From assembly GCA_034509495.1 (NCBI GenBank), contig CM067507.1, forward strand, positions 36,197,461-36,261,460: 64,000 bases of DNA, in the 5' to 3' direction. Origin of the DNA: Acestrorhynchus altus. Its lineage: Eukaryota; Chordata; Actinopteri; Characiformes; Acestrorhynchidae. The translations under genes and the position numbers were made by a program. Numbering within the stretch: the stretch's first letter is position 1; each line of letters starts with the position of its first letter. The notes beneath the pieces were generated by a model. It was not told the DNA's origin and ran no database searches. It saw nothing but the letters and a program-made list of their open reading frames with translations. This document shows, piece after piece, positions 42,911 through 55,124 of this stretch.

Positions 42911-45650
42911 AATGCCAACAGTCGTCTGTCTGTCAGTGTGTGTATGTATGTCTGTATGGATGTGTGGATGGTACTCCTGACCCTGCATGTTTTGGGCTTT
43001 TTCTAGCTCTAACCCACTTCATCCAGTGTGTCTGAGCAGGAAAAGCCCAAACATTTGCAGGATGGTGGTAGCCGAGAGCAGGGCACAACGTAACTCATAT
43101 TTTCTTTCATTTTAAAAGTATTCCTGCAAGATTTTTAATCAGATCCTTCGAGCTCTTACTGTTTATGAATGCGCAAATGTTCCAACCTACCCCAAAGACG
43201 GAGTTAACTGTAACAGGCTGAGGGGGGCGCTGTAACAGTCGATAAATCCATACAAACTCTATTAATTCACTACAGAAGGGTCTCATTGTTTATGTTGCCT
43301 GTCTTAAGGCTGATTCATCCCTACTGTGGACGCGGCACAGAGCCGGACCATCCATCGCCGTGTTCTTATGTCCTCCACCACCGTCTCTGGAAACCGCGTA
43401 CCTTGAAGCCAAATCTGGGTAGCGCTGTGTGAAACTAAAGCAGCTCAAACGAGTAACAAAGGGAAACAACCCCGATGTTAATATGTAAAAGGATTTTGGG
43501 AGACATAACTGGGTGAAGGTGAAGTTACCAGCAGTTCCTTCAAGTTAAAATGCAGCACAAAGGCGGTGCAAAGAAACTCTTCTATTGATTATGTGAATTT
43601 GAATCCTTTATCACTTTTCTTGTCGTTTTATTGTGAAAAAACAGACCCAAATGTAAATACTCACACTGTGAGTAATCAGATTAACACCTTTACGTGTACT
43701 AAATAATCCTTTAGCTGTAAAAATCGGATTTCGTATGCAACCATTGATTGTGCATCGTGTCACACTGTTGAGCTGGTTGTTGGTCACAAAAGAAGAGGAG
43801 CTTTTGTTGAAGTTGGCTGACCGATGGAGGAGGCAGTGACATTGAAATTAGTCCATGAACACTCCTGACCACGGCCTCCACCCTGTCTACTTTCGTCTGC
43901 AGATACGTCGCTTTGGCGACATCCACGTCCGCAGTAGGTATGAACCTGCCCTTAGCTACAGTAACAGTGGTGAAACTACCTCCACCATGTTTGGCGGCTG
44001 TACTTTAGCTTGGCTAGCTCTCACTGTGAGTTGTTGATCTGCTTGATTGAAATGGTGCTCTATTACGCCACCAAGGGAGAAATTGGAATAATATTGTGAA
44101 TTTTGTGGACATACCTCACTAATCGAACGTGCTCACCATGAAAATGACGACAGAAAGTGTCTCCAGATGAATACAAAATGACGGAAAGCGCGTTGTTCTT
44201 GAACTTGTTTCGGTTAAGTCATGCCCTGCTCTCCTCTACCTCGGAACCAAGGTTGAGAACCTCAGGTGCAGATGTCCGGCTGTGAAAGTCTGTTTGTGTA
44301 AGAAATGATGAACGAGATAAATAGAGGGAATGAATGTTAGAGCTATAGTTACTGCACAATATTTTATTCTTTTAACCCATTTGCCCCCCGTTTTTTAAAC
44401 AAAGTATATAAATAAATATATATACATATATATATGAAAATCTAAATTGTATATATCTTTGTGTATAGGCTCGTAAAGAGAATAACTTGAGTTAAATGTA
44501 TCAGATGTGTGTACGTTTTTAACAGACAGTACTGGAATAGAGATGCAGTCGATACCCCAGTAATATGAAGGCAGCCCAACGTATATGAATGATGTTTACC
44601 TTCACTTTCTTGACCGACAAGAGAGCCACCTCTCCTGTCTCGGACGCTACAGCTTCTGAGGGACTGTTACTGAAGAACACTAACCTTAAGAGGAAAAAGA
44701 AAATTCCTGTTACTCATATGAAGAATGTACGTATATGCTTGCTGTGCTCTCATACTAACAGGTAGTTGCTCATTACCACGGTTCATTACGGAAACCCAGA
44801 AAAACAGCTAGTGTACATATTTTAGTTTTTGTTCCGTTTTCTGTTTTCTTGTTGTTGTTGTTGTTGGTTGTTTTGTTTTTTTAATTATTCCCGAAGTGAA
44901 GTCCGTGCCCGGGCTTTTTGTTCTGTGCTGTGTGCTGTGGGAATCTCTTTTTGCAGTGCGTCAGAGCAGCCAGACGTTAAAATGGACAAAGCGAGAATGA
45001 AGTCTGACGTCCTAGGGAATCATGTCGGTATCACATTAAACTGCTCACATCCCTCCGCAGAACCGGAATGCAGGCATGGCAGGAAAGAACCCTTCTTTCA
45101 CACGGAGCCGCATTTGCTTACGAAGTGCCTCGTTCAGCTGATCTTTGGAAATTGGGAATTGGGAAGAGGAAAGGGTGCCGTTATTTTATTTCGTTTTCCC
45201 AGCCACCGTGACTGAGATGGAAAGGTATGATCTGAAGGACTGGTTCTTATCACCGAATCCCTGTTGAAAAAAAAAAAAAGCTACATTTTTATACATGAAA
45301 CGATGCAACCCAGAAACTGTGCTTCCATTACTTAAGCCTTCCAGTCTTAAGTCACCTGACGGTCAGCCACTGGTCAGCTTTGTATTGTTTTTACATTCAC
45401 TTTGGAGTTTTATAGAGATGATAAATTAAGTGTATTTTCTGTTTATTTTTTAGTTTGTTTGTTTGTTTAATCCCTTGGTCCAAAGCTGAAAGTGACCAGT
45501 GCAGCAAACCTGAATGAGGTTGGAGAGGCTGGGACAGTGTGTGCATGACGCCATGCTTCTTGAAGCAGGTTCCATCTCGCCTGTTTGACAAACCAAATGC
45601 AAAACAGAAAAAAACACTGGAAATAAATCATCTTTTTATGACCTTGTGTT
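42911..45650 (+). other. arhgap21: arhgap21 3' untranslated region
   Basis: About 2.7 kb after the stop, with no supported ORF. The part at 44350-44480 is AT-rich (TATATA runs). TTG repeats lie near 44850 and an A13 run near 45265. It is comparatively free of the transposon families that fill the introns, as expected of transcribed UTR. The end is inferred from the poly(A) signal at 45622. Confidence 0.7.
45622..45627 (+). promoter_or_regulatory. Likely poly(A) signal of arhgap21
   Basis: AATAAA followed within about 30 bp by a T/GT-rich stretch (tttttatg, ttgtgttt), the usual downstream element. Another AATAAA at 44411-44416, in an AT-rich region, could give a shorter transcript. Confidence 0.6.
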
Positions 45651-45839
45651 TCCGTTATTGTGTCCTTAAAGGGTTCTATGAATGATGCCATAGAAGAACA
45701 TCTATTGGTGTCATTAAGAGATGCGTGAGTGGCTATTGGCTGTTATGCCATATCTCACATCAGTTTGTCTTAACCAGTCATTAAATCTCAAACATACAGT
45801 TTATATACATGAGAGCGAGGCAGTGAGTGAGGGAGTTGT

Positions 45840-47130
45840 AAATTGTAACTCCTATAGTGTATAGTGTAGTGTATTATTTACTGGTGTGTAGTATAGTGTA
45901 TAATTTACTGATGTATAGTGTATTGTATAATTTACTGGTGTATACTATAGTGTATACCTTACTGGTGTATAGTGTATAATTTACTTGTGTATATTATAGT
46001 GTTTACTGGTATAGGGTACGGCATACTGGTATAGGGTTAGTGTGGTATAGAGTACAGTATAGGGCACAGTGTACTAATATATTGTACAGTATTCGTATAT
46101 GGTATAGTGTATAATTTACTGGTTTATAGTGTAGTGTATAATTTACTGGTCTATATTATAGTGTATAATATACTTGTCTATAGTGTAGTGTATAATTTCC
46201 TGGTGTATAGTGTAGTATAGTGTATAATTTACTGGTTTGTAGTGTAGTGTATAATTTCCTGGTGTATAGTGTAGTATAGTGTAATAATTTACTGGTTTGT
46301 AGTGTAGTGTATAATTTCCTGGTGTATAGTATAGTGTATAATTTACTGGTGTATAATATAGTGTATAATATACTGGTGTATAGTGTATAATTTACCGGTG
46401 TATAGTCTAGTATAGTGTATCATTTACTTGTGTATACTATAGAATAGTGTATATTATAGGGCACATTGTACTAATATATTGTACATTATGTGGTATACGG
46501 TACTGATATAGGCTATAGTGTACTCTGTATTGGTATAAAGTACAGTGTTATATTGTATTGGTATAGGGTTTTGGGTACTTGTATAGGGTACTATTTACTG
46601 GTATAGGGTACAGTATAGGGCACAATGTACTAATATAGTGTACAGTATTGGTGTAGGGTACTGATATAGGCTATAGTGTACTCTGTATACTTGGTACTTG
46701 GTATAAACTACAGTGTATGTGTATATTGTACTGTAGTTGTAGGTTACAGCGTATTTGTAGACTACACAGTGTATTGATATAGGATTATGGTATAGGGTAC
46801 AGGGTACTGACATAGGGTACAGTGTACTGATAAATGGTATTTGGTATAAGGTACAGTGAACTGCTATAGGGTACAGGGTACTGGTATAAAGTACAGTGCA
46901 CTTATATAGGGTACTATGTACTGGTATAGGGTGCAATGCACTGGTATAGGGTACTGGTATAAAGTACAGTGCATTTATATAGGGTACTATGTACTGGTAC
47001 AGGGTACTGGTATAGTGTACAGTGTACTGGTATAGGGTACTGGTATAAAGTACAGTGCACTTATATAGGGTAATGGTATAGGGTACAGTGTACTGGTACA
47101 GTGCACTGGTATAGGGTGCAGGTGGTTTTG
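45840..47130. repeat. Degenerate TATAGTGTATAATTTACTGG minisatellite
   Basis: About 1.3 kb of diverged units. The first half is dominated by gtatagtgtataatttactg, the second by gtatagggtactggtataaa and gtacagtgcac. It lies between the arhgap21 3' end and the next CpG-rich region. Confidence 0.9.
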
Positions 47131-47369
47131 AGCTGTAATGTCACATTTGTAGGATTTAAGATTTAATCATGTTTGGTGAATGAAATCCTGAATGAATCAT
47201 TATAAGCTGAAGTTAATACATTTTTTCTGATGATTAAATGACCTTTTATTTATCTGGACTGAATTAAAGGAAAAACTAACCATCAAATCCTCATAGCAAT
47301 GTTCCAGGCCTCACTGAACAACACAGAGTCTGTGTAGTGAATCAGTGAGTCGGTTCCAAAGAGTCGTTT

Positions 47370-47469
47370 GGGGGGAGGAGTCTGCGCGCGCTGCGCACAG
47401 CTGACTGCAGAGCGGCTCCTCTGAGCGCAGGGTCTCCAGCCTGGACCAGGGCATTTAACCCTGAGGAGC
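47370..47469 (+). promoter_or_regulatory. GC/CpG-rich putative promoter/5' UTR
   Basis: A locally GC-rich patch (gtctgcgcgcgctgcgcac; gagcggctcctctgagcgca) with clustered CpG, unusual in this AT-leaning region. It immediately precedes an ATG in a strong context. Inferred as the promoter-proximal part of the following exon; no TATA box seen. Confidence 0.4.
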
Positions 47470-47649
47470 ATGGAGAAGCTGCACGAGGAGGAGGAGGAGG
47501 AGGAGGAGCAGCAGCAGCAGGAGGAGCAGGACGAAGAGAAGAAGAAGAAGAAGGAGGAGGAGAAGGAGGAGGAAGAGGAGCTGCTGCGCGTGGCCAAGTT
47601 CAGCCTGGCTGCTTATCTCCTCTGCTGGACACTCCTCTCACTCCTGCAG
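47470..47649 (+). CDS. Candidate first exon: acidic N-terminus plus one hydrophobic segment
   Basis: The ATG has A at -3 and G at +4. The 60 codons start MEKLHEEEEEEE, pass through Gln-, Lys- and Glu-rich runs, then LLRVAKFSLAAYLLCWTLLS and LLQ, ending at a weak donor (CAG|gttggt). The hydrophobic 18-20 residues could be a membrane segment, giving a cytoplasmic acidic head and a membrane anchor. I do not recognise the gene. GAG/AAG repeats could in principle produce the acidic part by chance, but the hydrophobic segment and CpG-rich lead favour a real exon. A possible continuation is the small exon at 54262. Confidence 0.45.
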
Positions 47650-47689
47650 GTTGGTCCTTCTCACTCTGGGCTGTTATTCTCAGGCAGTC

Positions 47690-47850
47690 CCCTATAGACA
47701 GTCCCCTATGGACAGTCCCTTATAGTCAGGACAGTCCCCTGTGGACCGTCCCACATGGACAAGACAGTCCCATATGAACATGCCAGTCTACTATAGACTG
47801 CTCCCCTATAGACAGTCACCTATGGACAGGACAGTCCCCTCTGGACTGTC
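47690..47850. repeat. Short-period GACAGTCCCCTAT repeat
   Basis: Irregular tandem units of about 13-20 bp (cagtcccctatagacagtcc), about ten copies, just after the candidate exon. Confidence 0.8.
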
Positions 47851-47869
47851 ACGTCACTTCGTACTAGCA

Positions 47870-48335
47870 GCATTGCTGTGAGGATTTGAGTGCATTCAGT
47901 GAGATCAGGATGTTAGATGATCACCAGCTCCCTAACTCAGTGTATGGAGCTCCGTCACTCCAGAGAACACAGTTCTGCTGCTCCACAGCTGAGTACTGGA
48001 GGGGTGTCATTTATTGATCTGCTCCAGAGTCCTATTCTATTGGCAGTACTTTTCCACATGGACAGGACAAGCTGTATGTGGATCACCTGGGTGCAACTGC
48101 AAGTAACTGAATTCAATCATTAGGAGACGTGTCCACATACATCTGGATGTATGTATGTACACTGAATGCAATCAAATCTTCACAACAATGCTCAAGAATC
48201 TGGTAGAAACATCTTCCCTGGTCAGTAGAGACAGTTACTCTAACAGAAGCCGGAGAAACTCTTTAATAGCCTTGATTCCAGAAGAAAGAGTGAAAGAGCA
48301 GGTGTCCCAACACTTTTGTCCATGTAGTGTGTGTA
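47870..48335. mobile_element. Two MITE-like pieces in opposite orientation
   Basis: 47870-48150 is an inverted copy (agaacacagttctgctgctc; cctattctattggcagtact). 48165-48335 is a forward right half (atgcaatcaaatcttcacaa; gagcaggtgtcccaacactt; ttgtccatgtagtgtg). The forward piece keeps a good terminal inverted repeat. Confidence 0.7.
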
Positions 48336-48819
48336 CTATGTCCTTAAGTGCAGCAGCCTGGTGTGTTTAGTGTTGCGGGCAGCAGGATCATATACAGTGT
48401 TCTACAGAAAGACCAGACCTTTAAACGTCTAACCAGAACATTTTATGAGAATCCACATTTATAGTAGCCCTATACGTTTTCAGCCGTGGGCATGTGGTCA
48501 TCTTTGAGGTCTTCTCTGACATTCAGGCTGCCCGGACTGGAGCCAGTCGTTTTTAGGATGGTCTAGAGGACGAGACTGTGGGCTTTGAGTGATTGGCAGC
48601 TGTGTTCTGTACCCCAAGCCTACCAGGGTTTAACTGTAACTGTACCACAGTGATGGCAAAACTGAATCGCAGATGCTCCCTCAGTCTGACGGTCCCTGAG
48701 CGTCTCTCATTTACTGCACCAGAGGCATCCGAGTCTGAGAAACCAATGTTCTGGATATGCGTGAACATGACCTGAGGTTACATCTGTTGTTGCAGACGAC
48801 CAAACTAGTATGTAACATT

Positions 48820-49015
48820 AGGATGCAGCCTTGTGACCAGAAGGTTGCTGGTTTGATTCCCTGAACAGGACATGAGTGAAGTACCCTTGAGCAAGGGCAC
48901 GTAACTCCCCAGATGCTCCCCAGCTGCTGTGGATAGGGCTGCCCACCACTCCGGGCACGTGTGCTCCCTGCCCCCTAGTGTGTGAATTCACTAGTATACA
49001 AGTGCATGTATCACC
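48820..49015 (+). mobile_element. tRNA-derived-type SINE, copy 3
   Basis: cagccttgtgaccagaaggt, tgctggtttgattccctg, then cttgagcaagggcacgtaac and the actccgggcacgtg tail. Confidence 0.75.
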
Positions 49016-49189
49016 CTAGATTCAACCCTAATCCTGTGGAGCTGAAACCTGCAGGAAGGTCGCTCTCCAGTAGCAGGCTTGGTGACTCCTGTTCTACTAC
49101 TCTTGGCATGCAGGTAGTTACAGGTCATTTATTAAGCCTACGGAACATGCACTGTCTGGCCAAACCAAAGGTCAAACACTTTAATAATT

Positions 49190-49760
49190 TGTTTGACCGC
49201 CTTTAGGTTTGTCTATGGAACGCATTCGATGTGGCAAGTTTCTCCAACATTAATTTCTGTCCAGAGTTGCATTAGTTTTCCCCCAAGATCTTGTACAGAT
49301 GATGGAAGATTTGGACCACTGAGGAAAGTCTTCTCCAGCACATCCCAAAGATTCTCAATGCGGTTCAGGTCTGGACTCTGGTGGTCAGTCCATGTGTGAA
49401 AATGATGTCTCCTGCTCCCTGATCCAGTCCGAGGAATCCTGGCATCATCCTCTTGGAATATAGCCGTGCCGTCAGGGAAGAAACAATCCATTGATGGTAT
49501 AAGCTGGTATATCCAGGTGGTCAGCTGACCTCATTCTTTGGGCACATAATGTTGCTGAACCTCGACCTGACCAACTGCAGCAACCCCAGATCAGAGCACT
49601 GTCCCCACAGGCTGGTATGGTTGGCACTAGGCATGATGGGGGCATCACTTCAGCTGCCTCTCTTCTTACCTTGATGCCTGTCACTCTGGAACAGGATAAA
49701 TCTGGACTCATCAGACCACATGACCTTCTTCCATTGCTCCAGAGTCCCAATCCTTTGAGT
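49190..49760 (-). pseudogene. Tc1/mariner transposase remnant, C-terminal half
   Basis: Reverse frames give VRREAAEVMPPSCLVPTIPA, WGCCSWSGRGSATLCAQRMR, FFPDGTAIFQEDDARI, then HQSPDLNRIENLWDVLEKT and LPSSVQDLGGKLMQLWTEIN. The DDE motif region and ENLWDVLE are typical of Tc1. At least one frameshift (near 49480) separates the two halves. Confidence 0.88.
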
Positions 49761-50019
49761 TCCCTCCACAGTGTGTGAGTGGAAATGCTCTTACTTTCAC
49801 TATTAAACAGATCTCTGAGTTCTACTGTTTTTCTTTGATTCAGTTTTGCCGTTTAAGTGATCACGATCATTCAGATATGATCTTTCCCCATTGTCCTTCT
49901 TCTGTTTTAAACCTGATTAATGTAGTTCCAGCATCTCCTTGGGATGTTTTCTCAGCTTGATGCCAATTATTGACGCTTCTGAAGCAGATTAACGTGGCCA
50001 GAGCAACGGGCAGCCCTAT

Positions 50020-50150
50020 TCTCAGTGCCCAGGGAGCAGCTGCAGACTTCAGTGTCTTGCTCAAGGGCACTTCAGTCATGTCCTGTCAGTTCAGGGATTC
50101 AAACCAGCAACCTTCCAGTCACAAGGCTGGTTCCCAAGATACCAGACCAC
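50020..50150 (-). mobile_element. tRNA-derived-type SINE, inverted fragment
   Basis: In reverse it shows the B-box-like ggtttgaatccctga and the neighbouring cttgtgactggaaggttgct. Confidence 0.6.
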
Positions 50151-50159
50151 GGCTGATTC

Positions 50160-51050
50160 TGTTCCAAAGAATGAGAAACTGCATCAATTAGGGTTCAAAA
50201 CTTGTTGCCAGCTGAGACATAATCACCCAAACAGTAATTATCCAATGGGAGCGTCTTACCTGTTTGCTCGGTTAAATCCAGGTGGTGACCTGTTTTTGGC
50301 CAGTCAGGGTAAATTTTAACAACTGGTCATAGAAGCCAGGTTTTTTGCATTAGTGTTTATTTTAAACCCATTAATCCCTCATGGCTTTTTTGAGGCTATT
50401 CCAGTTTATTTCTTCCCTTTTAAGGAAATATGCTTCATCAAAAATGTGTCATCTCTGAAATCACGGGCCGTAACATGACCTCCAGCTTTCCAACACTACA
50501 GCAGTTTCTGATAAAGAAAGACGTTCATTTTCATGGGAGCATTTTGGTTTTGTTACTCCTGAGTCCTTTGCTGTTTGGACGAGGTGTTACTAATTCTCCA
50601 ACTTGAGCACCTTCAGGGCACCAGGCCTGGTGGTCAAATAAACAAAGTACCCTTTGATTCCTTGGATCTGATTAAATATGTTGACAGATTTGAAGAAATC
50701 AGAAAAGGCCCTAAGCTCTGTAATTGGGTTTTTCACAGTTTGTTCAACCTTAATCTGATTTCCTTTATTGTTCTACCGTCGTGCAGAACCAGAACATGAC
50801 CAGATATCACCTCTCACTGTCTGCTTTGATTCCCAGTCTGACTGTGTGACTGGGAATGACTGGGGTAGATAATGATGCATTTCTCTTAAAGGACATCATT
50901 TACAAATACAGTAAAGTGAAAAAAATGGAGATGGACGATGAAGACACCAAAGAAAATCTTTGACTTTAGCAAATTTAAACATCTGGACTTTTGATCTTCA
51001 TGTTAACGATACTGAGAGATGAACGTGATCTAACTAAACTCACAAAACAT
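50160..51050. other. Intergenic, nothing recognised
   Basis: No exon, repeat or transposon I can support. It is AT-leaning with short unrelated frames. Confidence 0.5.
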
Positions 51051-51420
51051 TATCACCATCACCTTCTTTCCACTTGGTCCAGTTGAAGGTTGTGGTGGCT
51101 CATGCGCCCTTAGGATCCTGGAGCTCTTAGACCAACCAGGATATACATTATAACCCCTCAGGGCTCCTGGCTCATCCACTGGATCTTGTCCCACTTGGTA
51201 TACCTCCAATGGCAGACAATTTAGGATCATCTTCATCAGATGTCTGAACCATCTCAGCTGGCTCCTCACACCATCATGAAGAGTGAACAGAGCTTCCCCA
51301 CACTCGACAGGCTGGTCATCATCATTTGTAAAATGTCCATCACACTTCCACCACCATGCTTCACAGTTGATATGATGGTTGCTGGTTGGATGCTGTGTTT
51401 GGTTTGCAGCAAACATGTCT
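51050..51420 (-). pseudogene. Decayed retroelement/transposon segment
   Basis: The reverse frame 51416-51030 reads VRSQLRWFRHLMKMILNCLP, then PGWSKSSRILRAHEPPQ. LRWFxHLxxM...LP is typical of the tail after the reverse transcriptase in some fish LINEs. The end nearest 51360 (gaagcatggtggtgg in reverse) looks Tc1-like. Mixed or nested remnants. Confidence 0.45.
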
Positions 51421-52074
51421 TCTGTTACTGTGCCTTGAATTCATCTCTCAAAGAACTCTGTTCCAGATGTCCTGCTGCTTGTCTAGATGTTTGTTTCCTT
51501 GTAAAATATTTTAGATTTTTTATCAAAATACAAAGTCTTGTTTGATGGCGATTGATTCCACAATGATTCTGATATCATCATGCAGCTCCACCAGTTCTTA
51601 CAGCTCCATTATTGATGCTCCAGTAGCTTTATATCACACATAAGGTGAAATGAAAGACTTGTGGGCAAGATATGACCTAGATATGAAGATTGTATCGAGA
51701 CATCGTCATCTAGCGAGCAGTGTCTTGCCCAAGCTGTGGCCAGAAGGCTCTTTCCCTCATCTTCTGCAATGACAGGCATGTGAGTAATGATTCAGATCTT
51801 CATTCTTTAAAGTATATAAAGTTCTTCTGAAGTACTAAGTTATCTGTTTGTCAGAGTGATACATTCTCTGGGCATGATAGACCACCTGAACCTTCACGGC
51901 CGTGAATCACGTTCGTTCTAACAGAAGACCAGAGGTGTAGAATTTGAAGTCATTGGCATTGGCCTCGTGGTCGATCCATGTCTTGAAACATCTGAGCCTC
52001 TCAGATCCTGCGAGGTATGGAAGGCAGGGGCTGAGCCAGGTGGCTGCAGTGTCTGTTCCACTAGTAGCAGTGCT

Positions 52075-52190
52075 CTGTGGTGGTCCTGTGGGGTCCTGAT
52101 CATTGAAGATCAGGGTGAAAGGAGGAGAATAAAGTCTGCAGCGAAACAGATGAACTACAGTCTGGAATTATAGAACTACAAAGTGGACAG
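52075..52190. mobile_element. Foldback element, right-arm fragment
   Basis: Matches the right arm of 32930-33545: ctgtggtggtcctgtggggt, ttgaagatcagggtgaaagg, agcgaaacagatgaactaca. Confidence 0.75.
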
Positions 52191-53585
52191 TGAGTTGGTC
52201 ACACTGTTACGGTTGTCTACGGTGGTGGAGGTCATGGAGAGCACTTCACAATTAGTATAAGTGAACAGAGTATCCTGTATCTGACGATGGTCTGTTCCTG
52301 ATACTCCAGCTGTGTGGACGGTCGTTAGGCAGGTCCAGATGGCTGTGGAATGTGGTGTGTTTATGAAGAGCTTACACTTTACACAGACACCATGTGATAA
52401 GGCTCTGACATCAGGGGCAGCCGCTGACCCCTGCCCAATCGGTCTAGCGCCTTAACATCTGAGTGTCAGAGGTCGGCAGTGTTAACCTTGGCCTCTGCTT
52501 ATTAGCTCTGTCTGAAAGAGCAGGTCTCTGAGAGGACAGAGATGGAGCTGCTGGAGCTCAGCGGGCAGAGAATCCTCCCTGTTCACCGTCACACCGTAGG
52601 AACCCAGTCTGTCACCTGCTCAGATTGGTCTAAATTGGTTCGTGGGTGAATCCAGGATCCAGCACTGTCATCAAATACACATGGTTTTGGTGGAGAGCTG
52701 GTTCCAGCAGAAGATGTTAGATCAGATATCTGTTCAGTGCTGGCAGTAATCCAGAAAGTGTTAAATGTAAGACATTCTAGAGCAGTGGGCTGGGGTCTAG
52801 ACTCACTCTCGAGTGGTCCGCAGGCCCATGTTTAGCGGGAGGCAGTACTCCATAGCGAATCAGAGATGTTTCTGAAATGAAGAACGAATGGTGACAGCAA
52901 AAAAAATCATCTGCAAGTACAACCCACACATGGTCAGGATGTGATGGTCAGTAGGTCAGGGTTTCACGTATAGAGGCAGCTTTCAGACAGAAGTTAAGAT
53001 CTGTTTATTTCTCTTTTGCAAAATGAGTTCATATATAAAATAAAGACAGTAATGATACAAAATATATAAAATTAATATTCATCACAAGCAAAACAGAACT
53101 AAAGCATCAACACTCAGCTTATTATACCCTTTATTTTTTTAGTATTTTTACTAGTGCATCTCCAAAAAATTAGAATATCGTTAAAAATCTCATTATCCTA
53201 ATTTCATATTTCATATTGATTAAACGCATTAATCCAGAATCTCTGAATATTAGAAACTTTTCATTCAAATGTGAATAGATTAGTAATCGCAGTGTCAACT
53301 TTCAGACTGAAAAGCTTGAAATACATCACTTTAAATGTAATTCTTATAAAATATAAGTCATTTTTTAAATGTTGCACTAGTATATAATCCTCGCACTCCT
53401 GTTTACACACTATATAAACAAAACAGCTGAAGGAAATCCACATTCCACACATTTTATACATAATAATGATAATAACTCATAATCTTCATCACCATTTCAG
53501 TTTTACGAGGGTTTACCGCCTTATTTTGTCCCCTTTCTTGTTTTTTTTTTTTTTTTTAAACAATCCTCGGTTCCCCCCAGTTCAT
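52190..53585. other. Intergenic, nothing recognised
   Basis: No supported gene. 52985-53560 is AT-rich, ending in a T run. No repeat family of the window is evident. Confidence 0.5.
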
Positions 53586-53589
53586 TACT

Positions 53590-53800
53590 GCTGTGGCCTG
53601 GTGGTCCGGGGAAACAGCCTTATGACTGGAAGGTTGCTGGTTTGATTCCCTGGTCTGGCAGGGCGTGACCGACGTGCTCTTCATCAAGGCGTTTCATTTC
53701 CAGGCTGCTCCCTGGGCGCTATGGATACGGTTGCCGATCGCTCTGGACATGTGCGCTCACTGCCCCCTAGTTTGGAACTTCACTGGTGTGTGTTTAGTTT
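53590..53800 (+). mobile_element. tRNA-derived-type SINE, copy 4
   Basis: Best-preserved head: tgtggcctggtggtccgggg, gactggaaggttgctggttt, gattccctgg, then a tail with tgcgctcactgccccctagt. A- and B-box spacing is consistent with a tRNA-like promoter. Confidence 0.75.
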
Positions 53801-54261
53801 GAACATTTCTATTGTAATTGATTTCAAATAGCCCTCTGTGGACTGCTGCCACCCCCTCAGGATGGACCTGCAGACCAGCAGAGAGTGCTTCAAGCCCCAC
53901 TGGTTTAGAAACCCCGTTCTAGAGCAGGTTTAGGGTGGGATAACTGCAGCCCCTCTGCCACATCTGAACTTTTTCTCCCCAACCAAGTGCTCTTATGAGA
54001 TATGCATTGTGTGCATGAAGTGATAATGAGTGTACCTACACCGTTTTATCATGGTACACTCATTTTCTCCTCATGGTTAAGGAGAACGAGGACTCATCGG
54101 AATGAATGTAGCAGCTCCGTGTTTATGGAAAATGCCACACTCGTGCTGATTTGCATGGAAATGTGACCACTCACAACAAAAGAGCCCAACTGTGACCTCC
54201 ACCACCGTCCTCAACCTTCTCACTTGCTGTCTCTCTCTCTCTCTCTCTCTCTCTCTTCACA

Positions 54262-54291
54262 GAGGCTGAGGAGCAGCCCCCCTGGACCAGA
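54262..54291 (+). CDS. Candidate 30-nt exon of an unnamed gene
   Basis: A long CT tract and ttcacag precede it and gtgagt follows, both excellent splice signals. In the phase left by the exon at 47470-47649 it reads RLRSSPPGPE; in another phase it reads AEEQPPWTR. Either is possible and nothing identifies the protein. The splice signals are the only evidence. Confidence 0.3.
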
Positions 54292-54799
54292 GGTGAGTGC
54301 TCTTCTTGTTATCTTCGTTTTTGGGCGCGTGTGCAGTCGTGACTGTACGAAACCTGTTGACCAGCATGCTGCAGCAGATTTATGGGCTATGTAGTGTCCA
54401 GGTTCTGTGTGAGCGTCACCTGTGCTGTGTAATTATTAGGCAGGGAGAGGATTAATTCTGAAGGACGTCTCTTTGAAAATGTCTCCAGGGCCCTCTGCAG
54501 GTTTCAGCTTGTCTGATCTTCAGCCTGGGCGAGTGTGTGAGGCAGAGTCGCTGTGTATTCCACATGAATGGGCCGAAATGGAAAGTGAACATTACCAGTC
54601 GGTGTGCTCACACCCCTTAGGTGCAGGAACAAGGAACAAGACCAGTTTGCCCAGTGAGAGACGCAGGTCTTTGTCAGCGTTCTAGTGGTGGCTGGTCTTC
54701 CCAGGTATTCTTGGATGGTGTGACTTACTGACGTTTCATTAGGCACTGTTACCTCCCCAGTTCATAATTTACATATATGGAAACCAGAGGTAGGAGAGT

Positions 54800-54885
54800 C
54801 AGATGACGAAAAACATCCGACACAGCAGTGCTGCTGGAGTGTTTAAACACTGTGTCCACCTTGTAGATGTAAAGTCAGGGACCGA
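54800..54885. mobile_element. Foldback element, small central fragment
   Basis: Contains cagcagtgctgctggagtgt then ttaaacactgtgtccacctt, identical to the centre of the family. Confidence 0.7.
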
Positions 54886-55124
54886 AGGCTGTGATGCCTC
54901 GATACTGTTGGAAGTCAAGCTGCAAATCCAGCCCCCTTTGGATTCACGTTTGTGATGTCGGGAAAATCAGCTCATTTGCATATTTGGACCCTCCCACAGG
55001 CTAGTAAGGGTTCACAGCAGGCATCGCACTTTTCCATCTCATTGGTCAGTCAGCTGTGGCCGCCAGCCGTTGTTTTGATAGGTACATGCCGGAAGCTGTG
55101 GTTCTGGTTTTGAAAGGCACTGAT

